This document shows positions 1 to 8,614 of a DNA stretch of 64,000 nucleotides, piece by piece. Source of the DNA: Pengzhenrongella sicca (lineage in GTDB: Bacteria; Actinomycetota; Actinomycetes; Actinomycetales; Cellulomonadaceae); NCBI RefSeq assembly GCF_017569225.1, contig NZ_CP071868.1, positions 2,666,001-2,730,000 of the forward strand, given 5' to 3'. Every line of letters begins with the position of its first letter. Position 1 is the stretch's first letter. Position numbers and translations under genes: made by a program. The notes under the pieces were generated by a model. That model was not told where the DNA came from. It made no database searches and was given only the letters and a program-made list of their open reading frames with translations.

Positions 1-653
1 TGCGCGAGGTCTTCGGCGGCCGCGTACCCGACCACGGAGTCCAGCCGGCCGGCGACCACCAGCGCCGGACCGGAGTAGGCCGGTCCGGGTTCGTCCGGGA
101 GCTCCCAGTGCGCGCCGAGGCGCTCGAGCGCCGCCTGATCGACCAGCGCCGCGGACGGCGCGACGAAGCGCTCGTACCGCTCGAGCATCTCGGGGCTGTG
201 CACCACGAAGTAGTCCCGAAAGACGTCGTCGCCGAGCTCGGCCGAACCGGTGACCACGCGATGGGCGGGGACGTCACGCACGCCGGGCAGCAACGGGCAT
301 ACCAGGGCGAGACCGGCGACCCGCGTCGGCGCCCTGGCGGCCATCGCCTGCGCGAAGTAGCCACCCGCCGAGTGGCCGATCAGGAGGTACTCGCCCCCGC
401 CCGCGATCTCCGCGGCGAAGCCGAGCAGCACGTCGAGGACGTCCGCGGCGCCGCGGAGCTCGGCGGGAGCCGCCGTGCGCCCCATCCCCGGCAGGTCGGG
501 GTAGATCCGCCGGAAGCCCGCACGCCCGACGAAGCACGGTTCGAAGCACGCCTCCGCCTCGCGGTGGTCGACGCCGGCGCCATGCAGCACCACCACCGGC
601 CGGCCCGCTCCGTGCTCGACGTAGTGGACGGTCGTGGCGACGCGAGGGCCCAT
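1..653 (-). CDS. alpha/beta hydrolase, partial (C-terminus beyond the window)
   Basis: The frame is open from the left edge to about 653, so the C-terminus lies outside the window. The translation is a typical alpha/beta hydrolase: an HG oxyanion motif in LHGAG near residue 24, and a nucleophile elbow GHSAGG with Ser at about residue 95. The acid region (VVAGRLDSVVG) is just before the edge, and the catalytic His is not visible. The substrate cannot be told. I place the start at the ATG 651-653; a GTG six bases upstream (657-659) is equally possible because neither has a clear ribosome binding site. It diverges from the ars regulator at 730 across about 75 bases, so a shared control region is possible, but no operator is obvious. 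Confidence 0.8.
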   Translation of the reverse strand, partial: MGPRVATTVHYVEHGAGRPVVVLHGAGVDHREAEACFEPCFVGRAGFRRIYPDLPGMGRTAAPAELRGAADVLDVLLGFAAEIAGGGEYLLIGHSAGGYFAQAMAARAPTRVAGLALVCPLLPGVRDVPAHRVVTGSAELGDDVFRDYFVVHSPEMLERYERFVAPSAALVDQAALERLGAHWELPDEPGPAYSGPALVVAGRLDSVVGYAAAEDLA

Positions 654-729
654 GCGCACAATCAAGCACGCATCCCTCGCGGACGCACCCCGGTTGACGT
701 GGCGATAACGGTCAGCGATCCTTGAGTCA

Positions 730-1431
730 ATGAGATCCGACCGGAACGCTGCGCTCGAACGTCGCGCGATGGTGCACGCCGCGTTGAGCGAGCCCTCACG
801 CCTCGCGGTGGTGGACGCGTTGAGCGTGGGCGACGCGTCGCCGTCGGAGCTGCAAGGGCTGCTCGGAATGCCGTCCAATCTCCTGGCCCACCACCTCAAG
901 GTGCTCGAGCAGGCCGAGATCGTGGCCCGGTCACGGTCGCAGGGCGACGGCCGGCGCACGTACCTCCGGCTCGTCGCCGGGTCGCTGGCCGACCTGCTGC
1001 CGACGGGTGCGCTGCCGACCGGTGTCGCCCCGCCTGCGCGGGTGGTCTTCGTCTGCACGCACAACTCGGCGCGCTCCCAGCTCGCGGTGGCGCTGTGGCG
1101 CGAACGCAGCCAGGTGCCCGCGACGTCGGCGGGAACCCATCCGGCCGCGGCGGTGGATCCGGGCGCGCTCGCTACGGCGCGCCGGCACGGGCTCGAGCTG
1201 CGCGGCGCCCGGCCGCGCGCGATGGCCGACGTCGCGGGCGACGGCGACGTCGTCATCACCGTCTGCGACCGGGCCCACGAGGAGCTGGGGGGCGCGGCAC
1301 TCGTGCACTGGTCCGTCCCCGATCCCGTCCGGGTCGGCACCGACGACGCCTTCGACCGAGCGTTCGAGGAGCTCACCCACCGGGTCGGCAACCTCGCCGC
1401 TCGCGTGCACGTCCCGCAGCCCGATCAGTGA
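730..1431 (+). CDS. ArsR-type HTH fused to low-molecular-weight phosphatase / arsenate reductase domain
   Basis: A two-domain protein of 233 residues. Residues 1-90 form an ArsR-family winged helix (LSEPSRLAVVDALS, then a recognition helix in LLAHHLKVLEQAEIV). Residues about 100-230 are an LMW-PTP-like domain with the P-loop Cys-x5-Arg in VCTHNSARSQ and a distal Asp-Pro (VPDPV). ArsC enzymes and protein tyrosine phosphatases share this fold. The HTH half has no cysteine, so the classical arsenite-sensing CxC pair of ArsR is absent. The dedicated arsC starts 9 bases downstream in the same direction, which supports an arsenic-resistance role. The gene may autoregulate, but I see no clear operator. 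Such ArsR-ArsC fusions exist in actinobacteria; which activity dominates is unknown. Confidence 0.85.
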   Translation: MRSDRNAALERRAMVHAALSEPSRLAVVDALSVGDASPSELQGLLGMPSNLLAHHLKVLEQAEIVARSRSQGDGRRTYLRLVAGSLADLLPTGALPTGVAPPARVVFVCTHNSARSQLAVALWRERSQVPATSAGTHPAAAVDPGALATARRHGLELRGARPRAMADVAGDGDVVITVCDRAHEELGGAALVHWSVPDPVRVGTDDAFDRAFEELTHRVGNLAARVHVPQPDQ

Positions 1432-1439
1432 GGAATCCC

Positions 1440-1871
1440 ATGCCCGAGTCCCCCACCCGCCCCAGCGCCCTCTTCGTCTGCGTGCACAACGCCGGCCGCT
1501 CGCAGATGGCCGCGGGGTTCCTCGCGACGCTGTCCGGCGGCGCCGTCGAGGTCCGATCGGCCGGCTCCCTGCCCGCCGACCAGATCAACCCCGCCGCCGT
1601 GGCCGCGATGCTCGAGGTCGGGATCGACCTGCGCGCCGAGCACCCGAAGGTCCTCACGACCGAGGCGGTCCGGGCGTCCGACGTCGTCATCACGATGGGC
1701 TGCGGCGACGTCTGCCCAATCTTCCCCGGCAAGCGCTACGAGGACTGGGCGCTCGACGACCCGGCCGGCCAGGGCGTCGAGGCGGTCCGCCCGATCCGCG
1801 ACGAGATCCGCGCCCGCGTCCTCGCGCTCCTGGCCGAGCTCGGCGTCGAACCGGTGCCGGTGCCCGTCTGA
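1440..1871 (+). CDS. arsC: arsenate reductase ArsC (LMW-PTP type)
   Basis: A 143-residue LMW-PTP-fold arsenate reductase. The P-loop Cys-x5-Arg is in FVCVHNAGRSQ near residue 14. The family-specific redox cysteines appear in MGCGDVCPIFPGKRY, and the distal acidic loop is LDDPAG. Enzymes with this pattern reduce arsenate to arsenite with thioredoxin or mycothiol as electron donor; in actinobacteria mycothiol/mycoredoxin use is common, but the sequence alone does not settle this. The start ATG at 1440 follows an AGGA motif (1431-1434). It sits directly after the ArsR-phosphatase fusion and is surely cotranscribed with it. No arsenite exporter (ArsB/Acr3) follows. Confidence 0.93.
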   Translation: MPESPTRPSALFVCVHNAGRSQMAAGFLATLSGGAVEVRSAGSLPADQINPAAVAAMLEVGIDLRAEHPKVLTTEAVRASDVVITMGCGDVCPIFPGKRYEDWALDDPAGQGVEAVRPIRDEIRARVLALLAELGVEPVPVPV

Positions 1872-2008
1872 ACCCACAATGTTGTTCGCCCATCGGCCAC
1901 CCGAGCGACGGCCGCCCGTCATCCTCGTCGTCCAGGCTGGCCGGACCGTAGCGGTCCGCCCAGGGGCGATCGGCCCGATCGACCGGGCGCACGATGAGGA
2001 GGTGTCGG

Positions 2009-2146
2009 ATGAACGGCATTCGCCACGCAGTGCTCACCTGCAAGTGCGGCTCGAGCACGCACGCCGGCCACCAGGCGTACGTCGACGGCGGCTTTGAGCC
2101 GCACACGTACGCCGGCGGATCGGATCCCGACGCGGCCCGGTCCTAG
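2009..2146 (+). CDS. 45-residue hypothetical protein with a CxC motif
   Basis: A short gene with a near-ideal ribosome binding site: AGGAGG at 1997-2002, six bases before the ATG. The product has 45 residues, with Cys-Lys-Cys at residues 11-13, several His residues, and Gly/Asp-rich ends. It has no signal peptide or membrane segment. I do not recognise the family. It lies 137 bases after arsC and 66 bases before the next small gene, so it may belong to either group. A single-strand CxC with nearby histidines could bind metal, but that is speculation. Good translation signals and sensible codon use make it a real gene more likely than not. Confidence 0.6.
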   Translation: MNGIRHAVLTCKCGSSTHAGHQAYVDGGFEPHTYAGGSDPDAARS

Positions 2147-2212
2147 CTGCCCCAGGAGGCCGACCGTCGCCGAGGCCTTGCGCGCCGGCCCGGCGGTGAG
2201 CACACTGCGACG

Positions 2213-2440
2213 ATGGTGACTATCGACGAGCAGCAGGCGCTGGCGCAGGTGTGCGACCGGTTGGCCGAGCGATACCCGGCCGTCCCGCCCGTCGACATCC
2301 GCCGGGCGGTGGACACCGCACATCGCCGGCTGGACGGTCGGCCCGTGCGCAACTACGTGCCGGTGCTGGTCGAGCGCGCGGCGCGCGAGACGTTGCGCGC
2401 CGCCGAGGGGCCCCGCGCGGCGGTGCTGACCGCGCACTAG
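2213..2440 (+). CDS. three-helix bundle dimerisation domain protein
   Basis: A 75-residue, all-helical, charged protein. It matches in pattern the actinobacterial three-helix-bundle dimerisation family: an N-terminal helix with ALAQVCDRLAERYP, a middle helix IRRAVDTAHRRLDG, and a final helix after the conserved VRNYVPVLVER. Its function is unknown; family members are small soluble proteins often found near stress or signalling genes. The ATG at 2213 follows CACACT after six bases, compatible with leaderless transcription. A GTG one codon later is an alternative. It ends 68 bases before the predicted start of the cyclic-di-GMP protein. Confidence 0.75.
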   Translation: MVTIDEQQALAQVCDRLAERYPAVPPVDIRRAVDTAHRRLDGRPVRNYVPVLVERAARETLRAAEGPRAAVLTAH

Positions 2441-2508
2441 GACTTCGCCTGCTGTTCACTTTCCGGACGGGCGACCCGCCTCAGCAATCGGGTCCACCGG
2501 TCGAAGAG

Positions 2509-5100
2509 ATGCTCGTGGCAACCCTGGGCATCTCACCGACCGCGTCGAGCGCCGTGCTGGAGTGGGTGCGAGACGGCGCCGGCAACACGACCGGAGGCCT
2601 GCTCTCGGACGTCTGCGTGCCAGCTCTCCTCGTCGCCGCGTCGATCCGGGCGGAGGACGTGGACGAGCTCTTTCGGGGTGACGCCGCGCTGCGCTGCGTC
2701 GTCCTGCACGGACCGGACGGTCCCGTGCTGGTGGATCGATCCTGGTTCGAGATGACGATCACCGGCCGGCTCGGCTACGGCCGGCTCCTGCATGCCTCCA
2801 CTGCCGTCCTCGACCTCATCTCCGAACCGTCGCTCGTCCTCGCGCACGACTGCACGGTCGCCGCCGCGGCGTCCGCGGTCATCGCCCGGCGCGTCCCCGG
2901 CGGGGCGGCCTCAGCGGTGGTGGTGCAGTGGCCGGACGGGACGTTGGGCGTGGCCCACGTCTCGACCCTGTTCGAGCAGCTCGCGCGCCAGTACGCCTAC
3001 CAGTCCTGGCACGACCCGCTGACGATGCTGCCGAACCGGCGATACCTGATGGATCAGATCCGGCTCATGGAGCTCCAGCTCGCGAGCGGCGGCGACAGCT
3101 GGCAGGCGGTGCTGTTCTACATCGACCTCGACCGGTTCAAGGACATCAACGACCTGCTCGGCCACAGCGCCGGCGACCAGGTGCTCGCCCAGTTCGCCGC
3201 CCGGCTGCTGTCGGTGTCGCGGGCGGGAGACATCGTCGTGCGTCTCGGCGGCGACGAGTTCGCGATCCTGACCGCCGCGCCGCTGACCGTCGCCCAGTCC
3301 GGTGCGATCGCGGCGCGCCTCGTCCTGGAGGCCGCGGCACCGTTCGTCGTCGACGTCACCGACTCCACCGGCACGGTGCAGGAGCACACGGTGACGATCG
3401 GCGCGAGCGTCGGGGTCGCGCACTCGGACCCCGCCCGGCCGAGCGTCCTCGTGACGTCGCTGGAGGTGCTGCTCAAGCAGGCCGACATCGCGATGTACCG
3501 CGCCAAGGAGCACGGCCGGGGGCGCGCAGCGCACTACGACCCGCAGATGCGCGCCGGCCTCGAGACCACGGAGACGACGACCGCGCGCCGACGGATGGAG
3601 CGACGCCTGCGCGCCGCGATCGAGCACGGCACGCTCACGGTGCACTACCAGCCCGTCGTCGCCCTGCCCTCGGGGCGGGTCACCGGTGTCGAGGCGCTTG
3701 CTCGATGGCACGACCCGGCGCTCGGCAACGTCCCGCCCGACCAGTTCATCCCGCTCGCCGAGGACACCGGCCTCATCCTCGACCTCGGCGAATGGGTCCT
3801 GCGCGCGGCGTGCCGCGAGGCCGCGCGCCCGGCCGAGGGCGTCGACACGGGGCTGACGGTCGCGGTCAACGTCTCCCCCGTGCAGCTCACCCAGCCGGGC
3901 TTCGTCGCCGTGGTGCTGGGCGCCCTCCGCGACACTGGGCTGGCGCCCCACCGACTGTGCCTGGAGATCACCGAGACGGCCGCGATCAGCGACCTCGAGG
4001 TGACCGCGAGCCGCCTGCGCGAGCTACGGTCCCACGGCGTGGGGATCGCGCTCGACGACTTCGGCACCGGCCACTCGTCGTTGACGATGCTGCGGGCGCT
4101 GCCGTTGACCATCGTCAAGATCGACCGTTCGTTCGTGGAGAACGTCGCCCGCAGCGCCCAGGATGCCGTCCTCGTGCGCATGGTCATCGAGACCGCGCAC
4201 ACGCTGGGGCTGGAGGTCTGCGCCGAGGGGATCGAGGACGCCGACCAGGCTCGCCAGCTCGTCGCCCTGGGCTGCGACACCGCTCAGGGCTGGTACTTCG
4301 GCATGCCGGAGCCGCCCTCCGAGCGACTGACCCAGTCCCTTCGCGCGACCGTCGGCCCGGACATGTTCGACGCCGCCGGGCCGGCCCCGGTCCCGCTCGG
4401 CGCCACCGATGAGCTCGTCCTGGTGACCACCGCCGCCCGGCTCATCACGTACGCGTCCTCGACGAGCTCGGCACTGGTCGGCTGGACGCCGCAGCAGCTG
4501 GTCGGGACCTACCTGCTGGACCATCTGCACCCCGAGTCCGCAGCGCACCTGTCCGCCCTAGAGCCGGGCGCCTTCCACGATGGCCATGCGACCCACCGGG
4601 TGCAGCACCGCGACGGCACCGATCGATGGCTCGACACCCGCACGAAGGCGCTGCGCGAAGCCGACGGGACGATCCGCGAAGTCATCTCCGTCTGCCGCGA
4701 CGTCACTGCGACGACCCACGTCCAGGCCGCGCTGGCCGACAGCGAGGAAAAGTTCCAGTGCGCGTTCGACGACTCCCCGACCGGCATGGTGCTCAGCGGC
4801 CTCGACGGCCAGATCGTGCGCGCCAACCCCGCGTTCGCCGCCATGATCGGTCACTCCCCGACGCAGCTCGTCGGGCGCTCGATCGCGGAGCTCACGCACC
4901 CGGACGACCTCGCTCTCGATCGAGCGAACCTCCGCGAGCTCACGACCGGGGCCGCCACCCGACACGAGCTCACCAAGCGCCACAACCACCGGGACGGCAG
5001 CCAGGTCACGGTGAACGTCCGGGCGTCGGTCATGCGCGACCGCAGTGGAAACCGCGCCTACGTGATCGCCCATGTGACCCGGGCGACTCGCAACGGGTAG
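2509..5100 (+). CDS. bifunctional GGDEF-EAL protein with C-terminal PAS domains
   Basis: A predicted cyclic-di-GMP signalling protein of 863 residues. Residues 1-155 are an N-terminal sensor-like region resembling a CBS-type pair. The diguanylate cyclase domain starts near residue 164, with GGDEF at about 247 and an intact inhibitory site R-A-G-D five residues before it. The EAL phosphodiesterase domain follows, with EAL at about 395 and the further catalytic motifs VNVS, EITE, DDFGTG, KIDRSFV and AEGIE all present. Two PAS domains occupy residues about 635-740 and 745-860. So both synthesis and hydrolysis of c-di-GMP look possible. PAS after EAL is the reverse of the usual order. The open frame extends upstream to 2251 but overlaps the previous gene; ATG 2509 is the first sensible start, and no strong ribosome site marks it. 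Confidence 0.88.
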   Translation: MLVATLGISPTASSAVLEWVRDGAGNTTGGLLSDVCVPALLVAASIRAEDVDELFRGDAALRCVVLHGPDGPVLVDRSWFEMTITGRLGYGRLLHASTAVLDLISEPSLVLAHDCTVAAAASAVIARRVPGGAASAVVVQWPDGTLGVAHVSTLFEQLARQYAYQSWHDPLTMLPNRRYLMDQIRLMELQLASGGDSWQAVLFYIDLDRFKDINDLLGHSAGDQVLAQFAARLLSVSRAGDIVVRLGGDEFAILTAAPLTVAQSGAIAARLVLEAAAPFVVDVTDSTGTVQEHTVTIGASVGVAHSDPARPSVLVTSLEVLLKQADIAMYRAKEHGRGRAAHYDPQMRAGLETTETTTARRRMERRLRAAIEHGTLTVHYQPVVALPSGRVTGVEALARWHDPALGNVPPDQFIPLAEDTGLILDLGEWVLRAACREAARPAEGVDTGLTVAVNVSPVQLTQPGFVAVVLGALRDTGLAPHRLCLEITETAAISDLEVTASRLRELRSHGVGIALDDFGTGHSSLTMLRALPLTIVKIDRSFVENVARSAQDAVLVRMVIETAHTLGLEVCAEGIEDADQARQLVALGCDTAQGWYFGMPEPPSERLTQSLRATVGPDMFDAAGPAPVPLGATDELVLVTTAARLITYASSTSSALVGWTPQQLVGTYLLDHLHPESAAHLSALEPGAFHDGHATHRVQHRDGTDRWLDTRTKALREADGTIREVISVCRDVTATTHVQAALADSEEKFQCAFDDSPTGMVLSGLDGQIVRANPAFAAMIGHSPTQLVGRSIAELTHPDDLALDRANLRELTTGAATRHELTKRHNHRDGSQVTVNVRASVMRDRSGNRAYVIAHVTRATRNG

Positions 5101-5142
5101 AGCCGACACCGGCGAGCGTCCAGGCCCGCACCGCCGGACCGC

Positions 5143-5604
5143 TCAGCGCAGGATCCGTGGCGGCACGTACTCCATGTCGATCGAGCCGTCGGGATGGCCG
5201 ACGACGCGCCAGGCGGCACCCTTCTCCGTGACCATCGGTCGCGCGGCGACCATCCCGGCGGCACGCCCCACGCGGAACAGGGCCTCGAAGACCTCGCCGT
5301 GGGTGCACACCGCCCAGGGCTCGCCCGCGTGCGCCAGCACCCACGGGAGCAGGCGCTCCGGGTCCGCACCCTTGGCCAGCAACGGGTGGTCCACGATGTC
5401 GAGGCCCCGCCGGGTGGCGAGTGGCGCGAGCGTCTGGCGGCAGCGCACCGTCGGGCTCGACCACAGCTTCGTGATGGCGTCGGTCGCGAAGACCAGGTCG
5501 AGCGCCTCGGCCTGAAGCTCCCCACGCACGGACAGCGGCCGCAACGACTCGTCATGGTCCCACCGCGCCTTGCTCTCGGCATGGGCATGGCGGACAAGGA
5601 TCAC
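5143..5604 (-). CDS. SixA-like histidine phosphatase
   Basis: A 153-residue phosphohistidine phosphatase-fold protein. The RHG-type motif is LVRHAHAESK at the very N-terminus, with the catalytic His following Arg. The second conserved Arg is in SSPTVRCRQT, and a second His is in VCTHGEV. In many actinobacteria this domain is fused behind a Nudix domain (MutT1-like); here it stands alone. Short SixA-like members dephosphorylate phosphohistidine proteins or small phosphoesters, and the target here is unknown. The start is a GTG preceded by TAGTGT and six bases, the leaderless pattern seen across this window. It is convergent with the c-di-GMP gene and divergent from the mycothiol enzyme. Confidence 0.85.
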   Translation of the reverse strand: MILVRHAHAESKARWDHDESLRPLSVRGELQAEALDLVFATDAITKLWSSPTVRCRQTLAPLATRRGLDIVDHPLLAKGADPERLLPWVLAHAGEPWAVCTHGEVFEALFRVGRAAGMVAARPMVTEKGAAWRVVGHPDGSIDMEYVPPRILR

Positions 5605-5715
5605 GACGCAACACTAGGCGAACGGGCGCGGTCTGCCACGCAAACCCGGCGATTCTCGGGCCGAGGTGTCGTGCCACCGAGACCGGAGCGCGCCGGGATC
5701 CGCGATGATCGGCGA

Positions 5716-6417
5716 ATGCCGACGCACCAGCTCGACCACCTGGCCGAGCTGGTCGACGTCCAGGAGGCCTTCGGGTCATCGATCGGCGAGGTCGACCCGC
5801 GGGCGCCCGTGCCGTCGTGCGGCACGTGGGAGGTGCACGACCTCGTCGTTCACCTCGCCACGATCCATCACTGGGCCGCGGCGCAGGGCCGCGGCGTCGA
5901 CGACGCGCCGCTCGGTCCCGGCCCGTTCGTGCTCGGCGACCTCTACCGCGCGTGCGCCCGCGAGCTGCGGGACACGTTGAGCGAGCTGGGCCCGGACGCC
6001 ATCGGTGCGACGCTGCTCGGCCCGGGCCCGGCGTCGTTCTGGCGGCGCCGGCAGCTGCACGAGGCGCTCGTGCATCTGTGGGACCTGCGGACGGCCGGCG
6101 GGCTCGGCCTCGCGGTCCGGCCACCGGTCTGGGCGGACACCGTGGACGAGGTCGTAACCGTGCTGCACCCGCGTCAGGTGCGGCTGGGCAGGATGCCGCG
6201 CCTGCGCGCGCCGATCGAGCTCGCCGCGACCGACGTCGACCGCATGTGGCGCCTCGACAGCGCCGCTGGCGGCCCGGCGGTCGCCCGGCTGCGGGCGCCC
6301 GCCTCGGTCCTGGCCCTGACGCTCTGGGGGCGCAGCTCGCCGGACGACCCGCGCCTCGAGGTGTCGGGCGACCGGACCGCGCTGCGCGCGGCGCTGGCCG
6401 GTCCGCTCACGCCCTGA
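5716..6417 (+). CDS. maleylpyruvate isomerase-family mycothiol-dependent enzyme
   Basis: A 233-residue DinB-like four-helix protein of the mycothiol-dependent maleylpyruvate isomerase family. The N-terminal bundle contains the metal ligands expected for the family: His in THQLDHLAEL, then CGTWEVHDLVVHLA and the later QLHEALVHLWDLR, with a three-His pattern. The C-terminal part (about 165-233) is the small beta-rich domain common in actinobacterial members. Such enzymes use mycothiol for isomerisation or detoxification; the substrate here cannot be assigned. The ATG at 5716 is followed by a coherent family N-terminus. The frame stays open far upstream, but that is antisense to the phosphatase gene. 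GATGAT lies six bases before the ATG. Confidence 0.82.
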   Translation: MPTHQLDHLAELVDVQEAFGSSIGEVDPRAPVPSCGTWEVHDLVVHLATIHHWAAAQGRGVDDAPLGPGPFVLGDLYRACARELRDTLSELGPDAIGATLLGPGPASFWRRRQLHEALVHLWDLRTAGGLGLAVRPPVWADTVDEVVTVLHPRQVRLGRMPRLRAPIELAATDVDRMWRLDSAAGGPAVARLRAPASVLALTLWGRSSPDDPRLEVSGDRTALRAALAGPLTP

Positions 6418-6515
6418 CGAGCGCCCGGCGCGCGACGGCCGCTCCTGGCGGTCGCCGTCGTCCTCGCACGGGTGCCCAGACACCCAGATTCCGGAAAGAT
6501 ACCCAGAACAAGAGC

Positions 6516-6545
6516 TGTCCTGATCGAGCAGTGTCCTGATCGAGC
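6516..6545 (+). repeat. tandem 14-bp direct repeat upstream of the ECF42-type operon
   Basis: TGTCCTGATCGAGC occurs at 6516-6529 and again at 6532-6545, a 16-base period and so same-face spacing of about 1.5 turns. It lies 61-90 bases before the start of the DGPF protein gene. The second copy begins with TGTC, and CGTC occurs 17 bases after its first six bases. That loosely resembles the TGTCGA / CGWC promoter type I recall for ECF42 sigma factors. It may be an autoregulated promoter or a protein-binding site; this is inference. Confidence 0.45.
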
Positions 6546-6605
6546 GTTCCCGTTCGTCGTGGTGGTACGCGGGAGGCCCGCGGCCGCGAGACACCAGGAG
6601 GACTA

Positions 6606-7346
6606 GTGAGATATCTGCAGCTGATCCGCGTCGCCCCCGACGCCGAGCCGGGATCCGACGAGGACCCGACCGCGTGGGTCGAGGACACGACCCGACGGGG
6701 CATCCGCCTGCGAGGCGACCGCCTGCGGCCCGAGGACGACGCGACGACCGTGCGCCGTCACGACGGGGCGACGCTCGTCACCGACGGACCGTTCGCCGAG
6801 GCCCGCGAGCAGATCGGCGGGTTCGACCTGCTCGAGGCCGCCGACCTCGCCGAGGCCGTCGCCGTCGCGGCCGCGCACCCGGTGACGCGCTTCGGCGCGA
6901 TCGAGCTCCGCGCGGTCGCGCCCTTCGGCGACCCCGAGCTCGATGCCGCCGGCCCGCCCGAGGCGGCTGACGCCCCGGCCCCTGCGGGATGGCACACCTA
7001 CGTCCTGCTCATGGGCGTCGACGGCGACGCCCCCGGGCCGGACTTCGACGACCCGGCGACGCAGGAGGCGTGGCGCACGCCCCTGCGAGAGTGGATCGCC
7101 GACGGCCGACGCCGGGGTCTCCTGATCGACGGGGCCGCCCTGACCGGACCCGAGCAGGCGACGACCGTCCGCGTGCAGGACGGCCGCACCGTCGTCGTCG
7201 ACGGACCGTTCGCCGAGGCCCGCGAGCACGTCGGGGGCTATCAGGTGATCCAGGCCCCCAGCCTGGACGACGCGATCGAGCTCGCCGCGACCCACCCCGC
7301 GAGCGCCGTCGGGCCGATCGAGATCCGGCCCGTATGGCCGATGTGA
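6606..7346 (+). CDS. tandem YCII/DGPF-domain protein of an ECF42 system
   Basis: A 246-residue protein made of two YCII-related domains, residues about 1-105 and 130-245. Each carries the diagnostic motif DGPFAEARE, followed by a GG(F/Y) segment and a C-terminal IE(L/I)R strand. Single-domain DGPF proteins are the conserved partners of ECF42 sigma factors; here two copies are fused in one chain. The biochemical role is unknown (YCII folds bind small ligands, and some are dehalogenase-like). The GTG start at 6606 has a clear AGGAGG at 6597-6602. The sigma factor gene begins at 7334, inside the 3' end, so the two are translationally coupled. Confidence 0.88.
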   Translation: MRYLQLIRVAPDAEPGSDEDPTAWVEDTTRRGIRLRGDRLRPEDDATTVRRHDGATLVTDGPFAEAREQIGGFDLLEAADLAEAVAVAAAHPVTRFGAIELRAVAPFGDPELDAAGPPEAADAPAPAGWHTYVLLMGVDGDAPGPDFDDPATQEAWRTPLREWIADGRRRGLLIDGAALTGPEQATTVRVQDGRTVVVDGPFAEAREHVGGYQVIQAPSLDDAIELAATHPASAVGPIEIRPVWPM

Positions 7347-8614
7347 GCGCCACCGACGCGGCCCTCGTCCTCGCCTTCCGCGAGGAGTGGGGCCGCGTCG
7401 TGGCCACGATGATCCGGTTCACGGGCGACTGGACCCTGGCCGAGGAGAGCACGCAGGACGCGTTTGCGGCCGCCGTCGAGCGCTGGCCGAGGGACGGCGT
7501 GCCCCGCTCACCCGGCGCGTGGCTGACGACCGCGGCCCGCAACCGTGCCCTCGACCGCATGCGCCGCTCGACGAACGAGCGCAGGAAGCTGGCGGAGGCA
7601 GTCACGCTGAGCACCGAGGAGGTGGGCGCGGACGAGCGGGGCGGGGCCGACATCCCCGACGACCGGCTGCGCCTGATCTTCACCTGCTGCCACCCGGCGC
7701 TGCCGCTCGAGAGCCGGGTCGCGCTCGCCCTGCGAACCCTGTGCGGGCTGACGACGGCGGAGATCGCCCGGGCGTTCGGGGTCGCGGAGCCGGCGATGGC
7801 CAAGCGGCTCGTGCGGGCGCGGGCCAAGATCCGGCACGCGGGCATCCCCTACCGGGTACCCCCGCCCCACCTGCTGCCCGACCGGCTCGCCGGCGTGCTC
7901 GCCGTGCTGTACGTGATGTTCACCGAGGGGTACGCGGCCACGGCCGGACCGCTCACGCGCGCACCGGTCAGCGCCGAGGCGATCCGGCTGACCCGCGTGC
8001 TCGCCGCGCTCCTGCCGGCCGAGCCCGAGGTGCACGGGCTCCTCGCGCTCGAGCTGCTCCAGGACTCGCGCCGGGGCGCGCGCACCGACGCATCCGGGGA
8101 CCTGGTCACCCTGGATGAGCAGGATCGGACGGAATGGGACGCCGCCCAGATCGCGGCCGGGCTGGCGGCGCTCGCCGCGGCCGGTCCGCTCGACCGCGCC
8201 GGCCCGTACCAGCTGCAGGCCGCGATCGCCGCCCACCACTCGACCGCGACGCGCGCAGCGGACACGGACTGGCCTGCGATCGCGGCGCTGTACGACCGCC
8301 TCGCATCGCTCGTGCGTTCCCCCTACGTCGAGCTCAACCGCGCGGTCGCGATCGCGATGGCGCGAGGCCCCGCAGCCGGGCTCGTCCTGCTGGACGAGCT
8401 CGACCGAGCCGGTGCCCTCGGCTCGTACCACCTGCTCCCGGCCGCCCGGGCGGACCTGCTGCGGCGGCAGGGCCAGCACGAGGAGGCAGCGCACGCGTAC
8501 CGGCGGGCACTCGACCTCGCGACGAACGACGCCGAGCGGCGGTTCCTCGAGCGGCGGCTCGCCGACCGGGGTCCCGGGCCGGGGCCGTCGGACCGTGCCA
8601 AGGTCGGGACATGA
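7334..8614 (+). CDS. ECF42-type RNA polymerase sigma factor with C-terminal TPR-like extension
   Basis: A 426-residue sigma factor. Residues about 10-80 are sigma region 2 ([20 protein letters not shown], then the DAFAAA segment). Region 4 is near residues 115-170 ([35 protein letters not shown]). The remaining 250 residues are the long helical extension (DUF6596 and TPR-like) that defines the ECF42 group. Such factors lack a classical anti-sigma factor, and their output is thought to depend on the C-terminal extension. The start ATG 7334 overlaps the end of the DGPF gene by 13 bases; a GTG at 7343 is an alternative. The downstream GPP34 gene overlaps its stop in ATGA, so the three genes form one operon. 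Confidence 0.9.
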   Translation: MADVSATDAALVLAFREEWGRVVATMIRFTGDWTLAEESTQDAFAAAVERWPRDGVPRSPGAWLTTAARNRALDRMRRSTNERRKLAEAVTLSTEEVGADERGGADIPDDRLRLIFTCCHPALPLESRVALALRTLCGLTTAEIARAFGVAEPAMAKRLVRARAKIRHAGIPYRVPPPHLLPDRLAGVLAVLYVMFTEGYAATAGPLTRAPVSAEAIRLTRVLAALLPAEPEVHGLLALELLQDSRRGARTDASGDLVTLDEQDRTEWDAAQIAAGLAALAAAGPLDRAGPYQLQAAIAAHHSTATRAADTDWPAIAALYDRLASLVRSPYVELNRAVAIAMARGPAAGLVLLDELDRAGALGSYHLLPAARADLLRRQGQHEEAAHAYRRALDLATNDAERRFLERRLADRGPGPGPSDRAKVGT

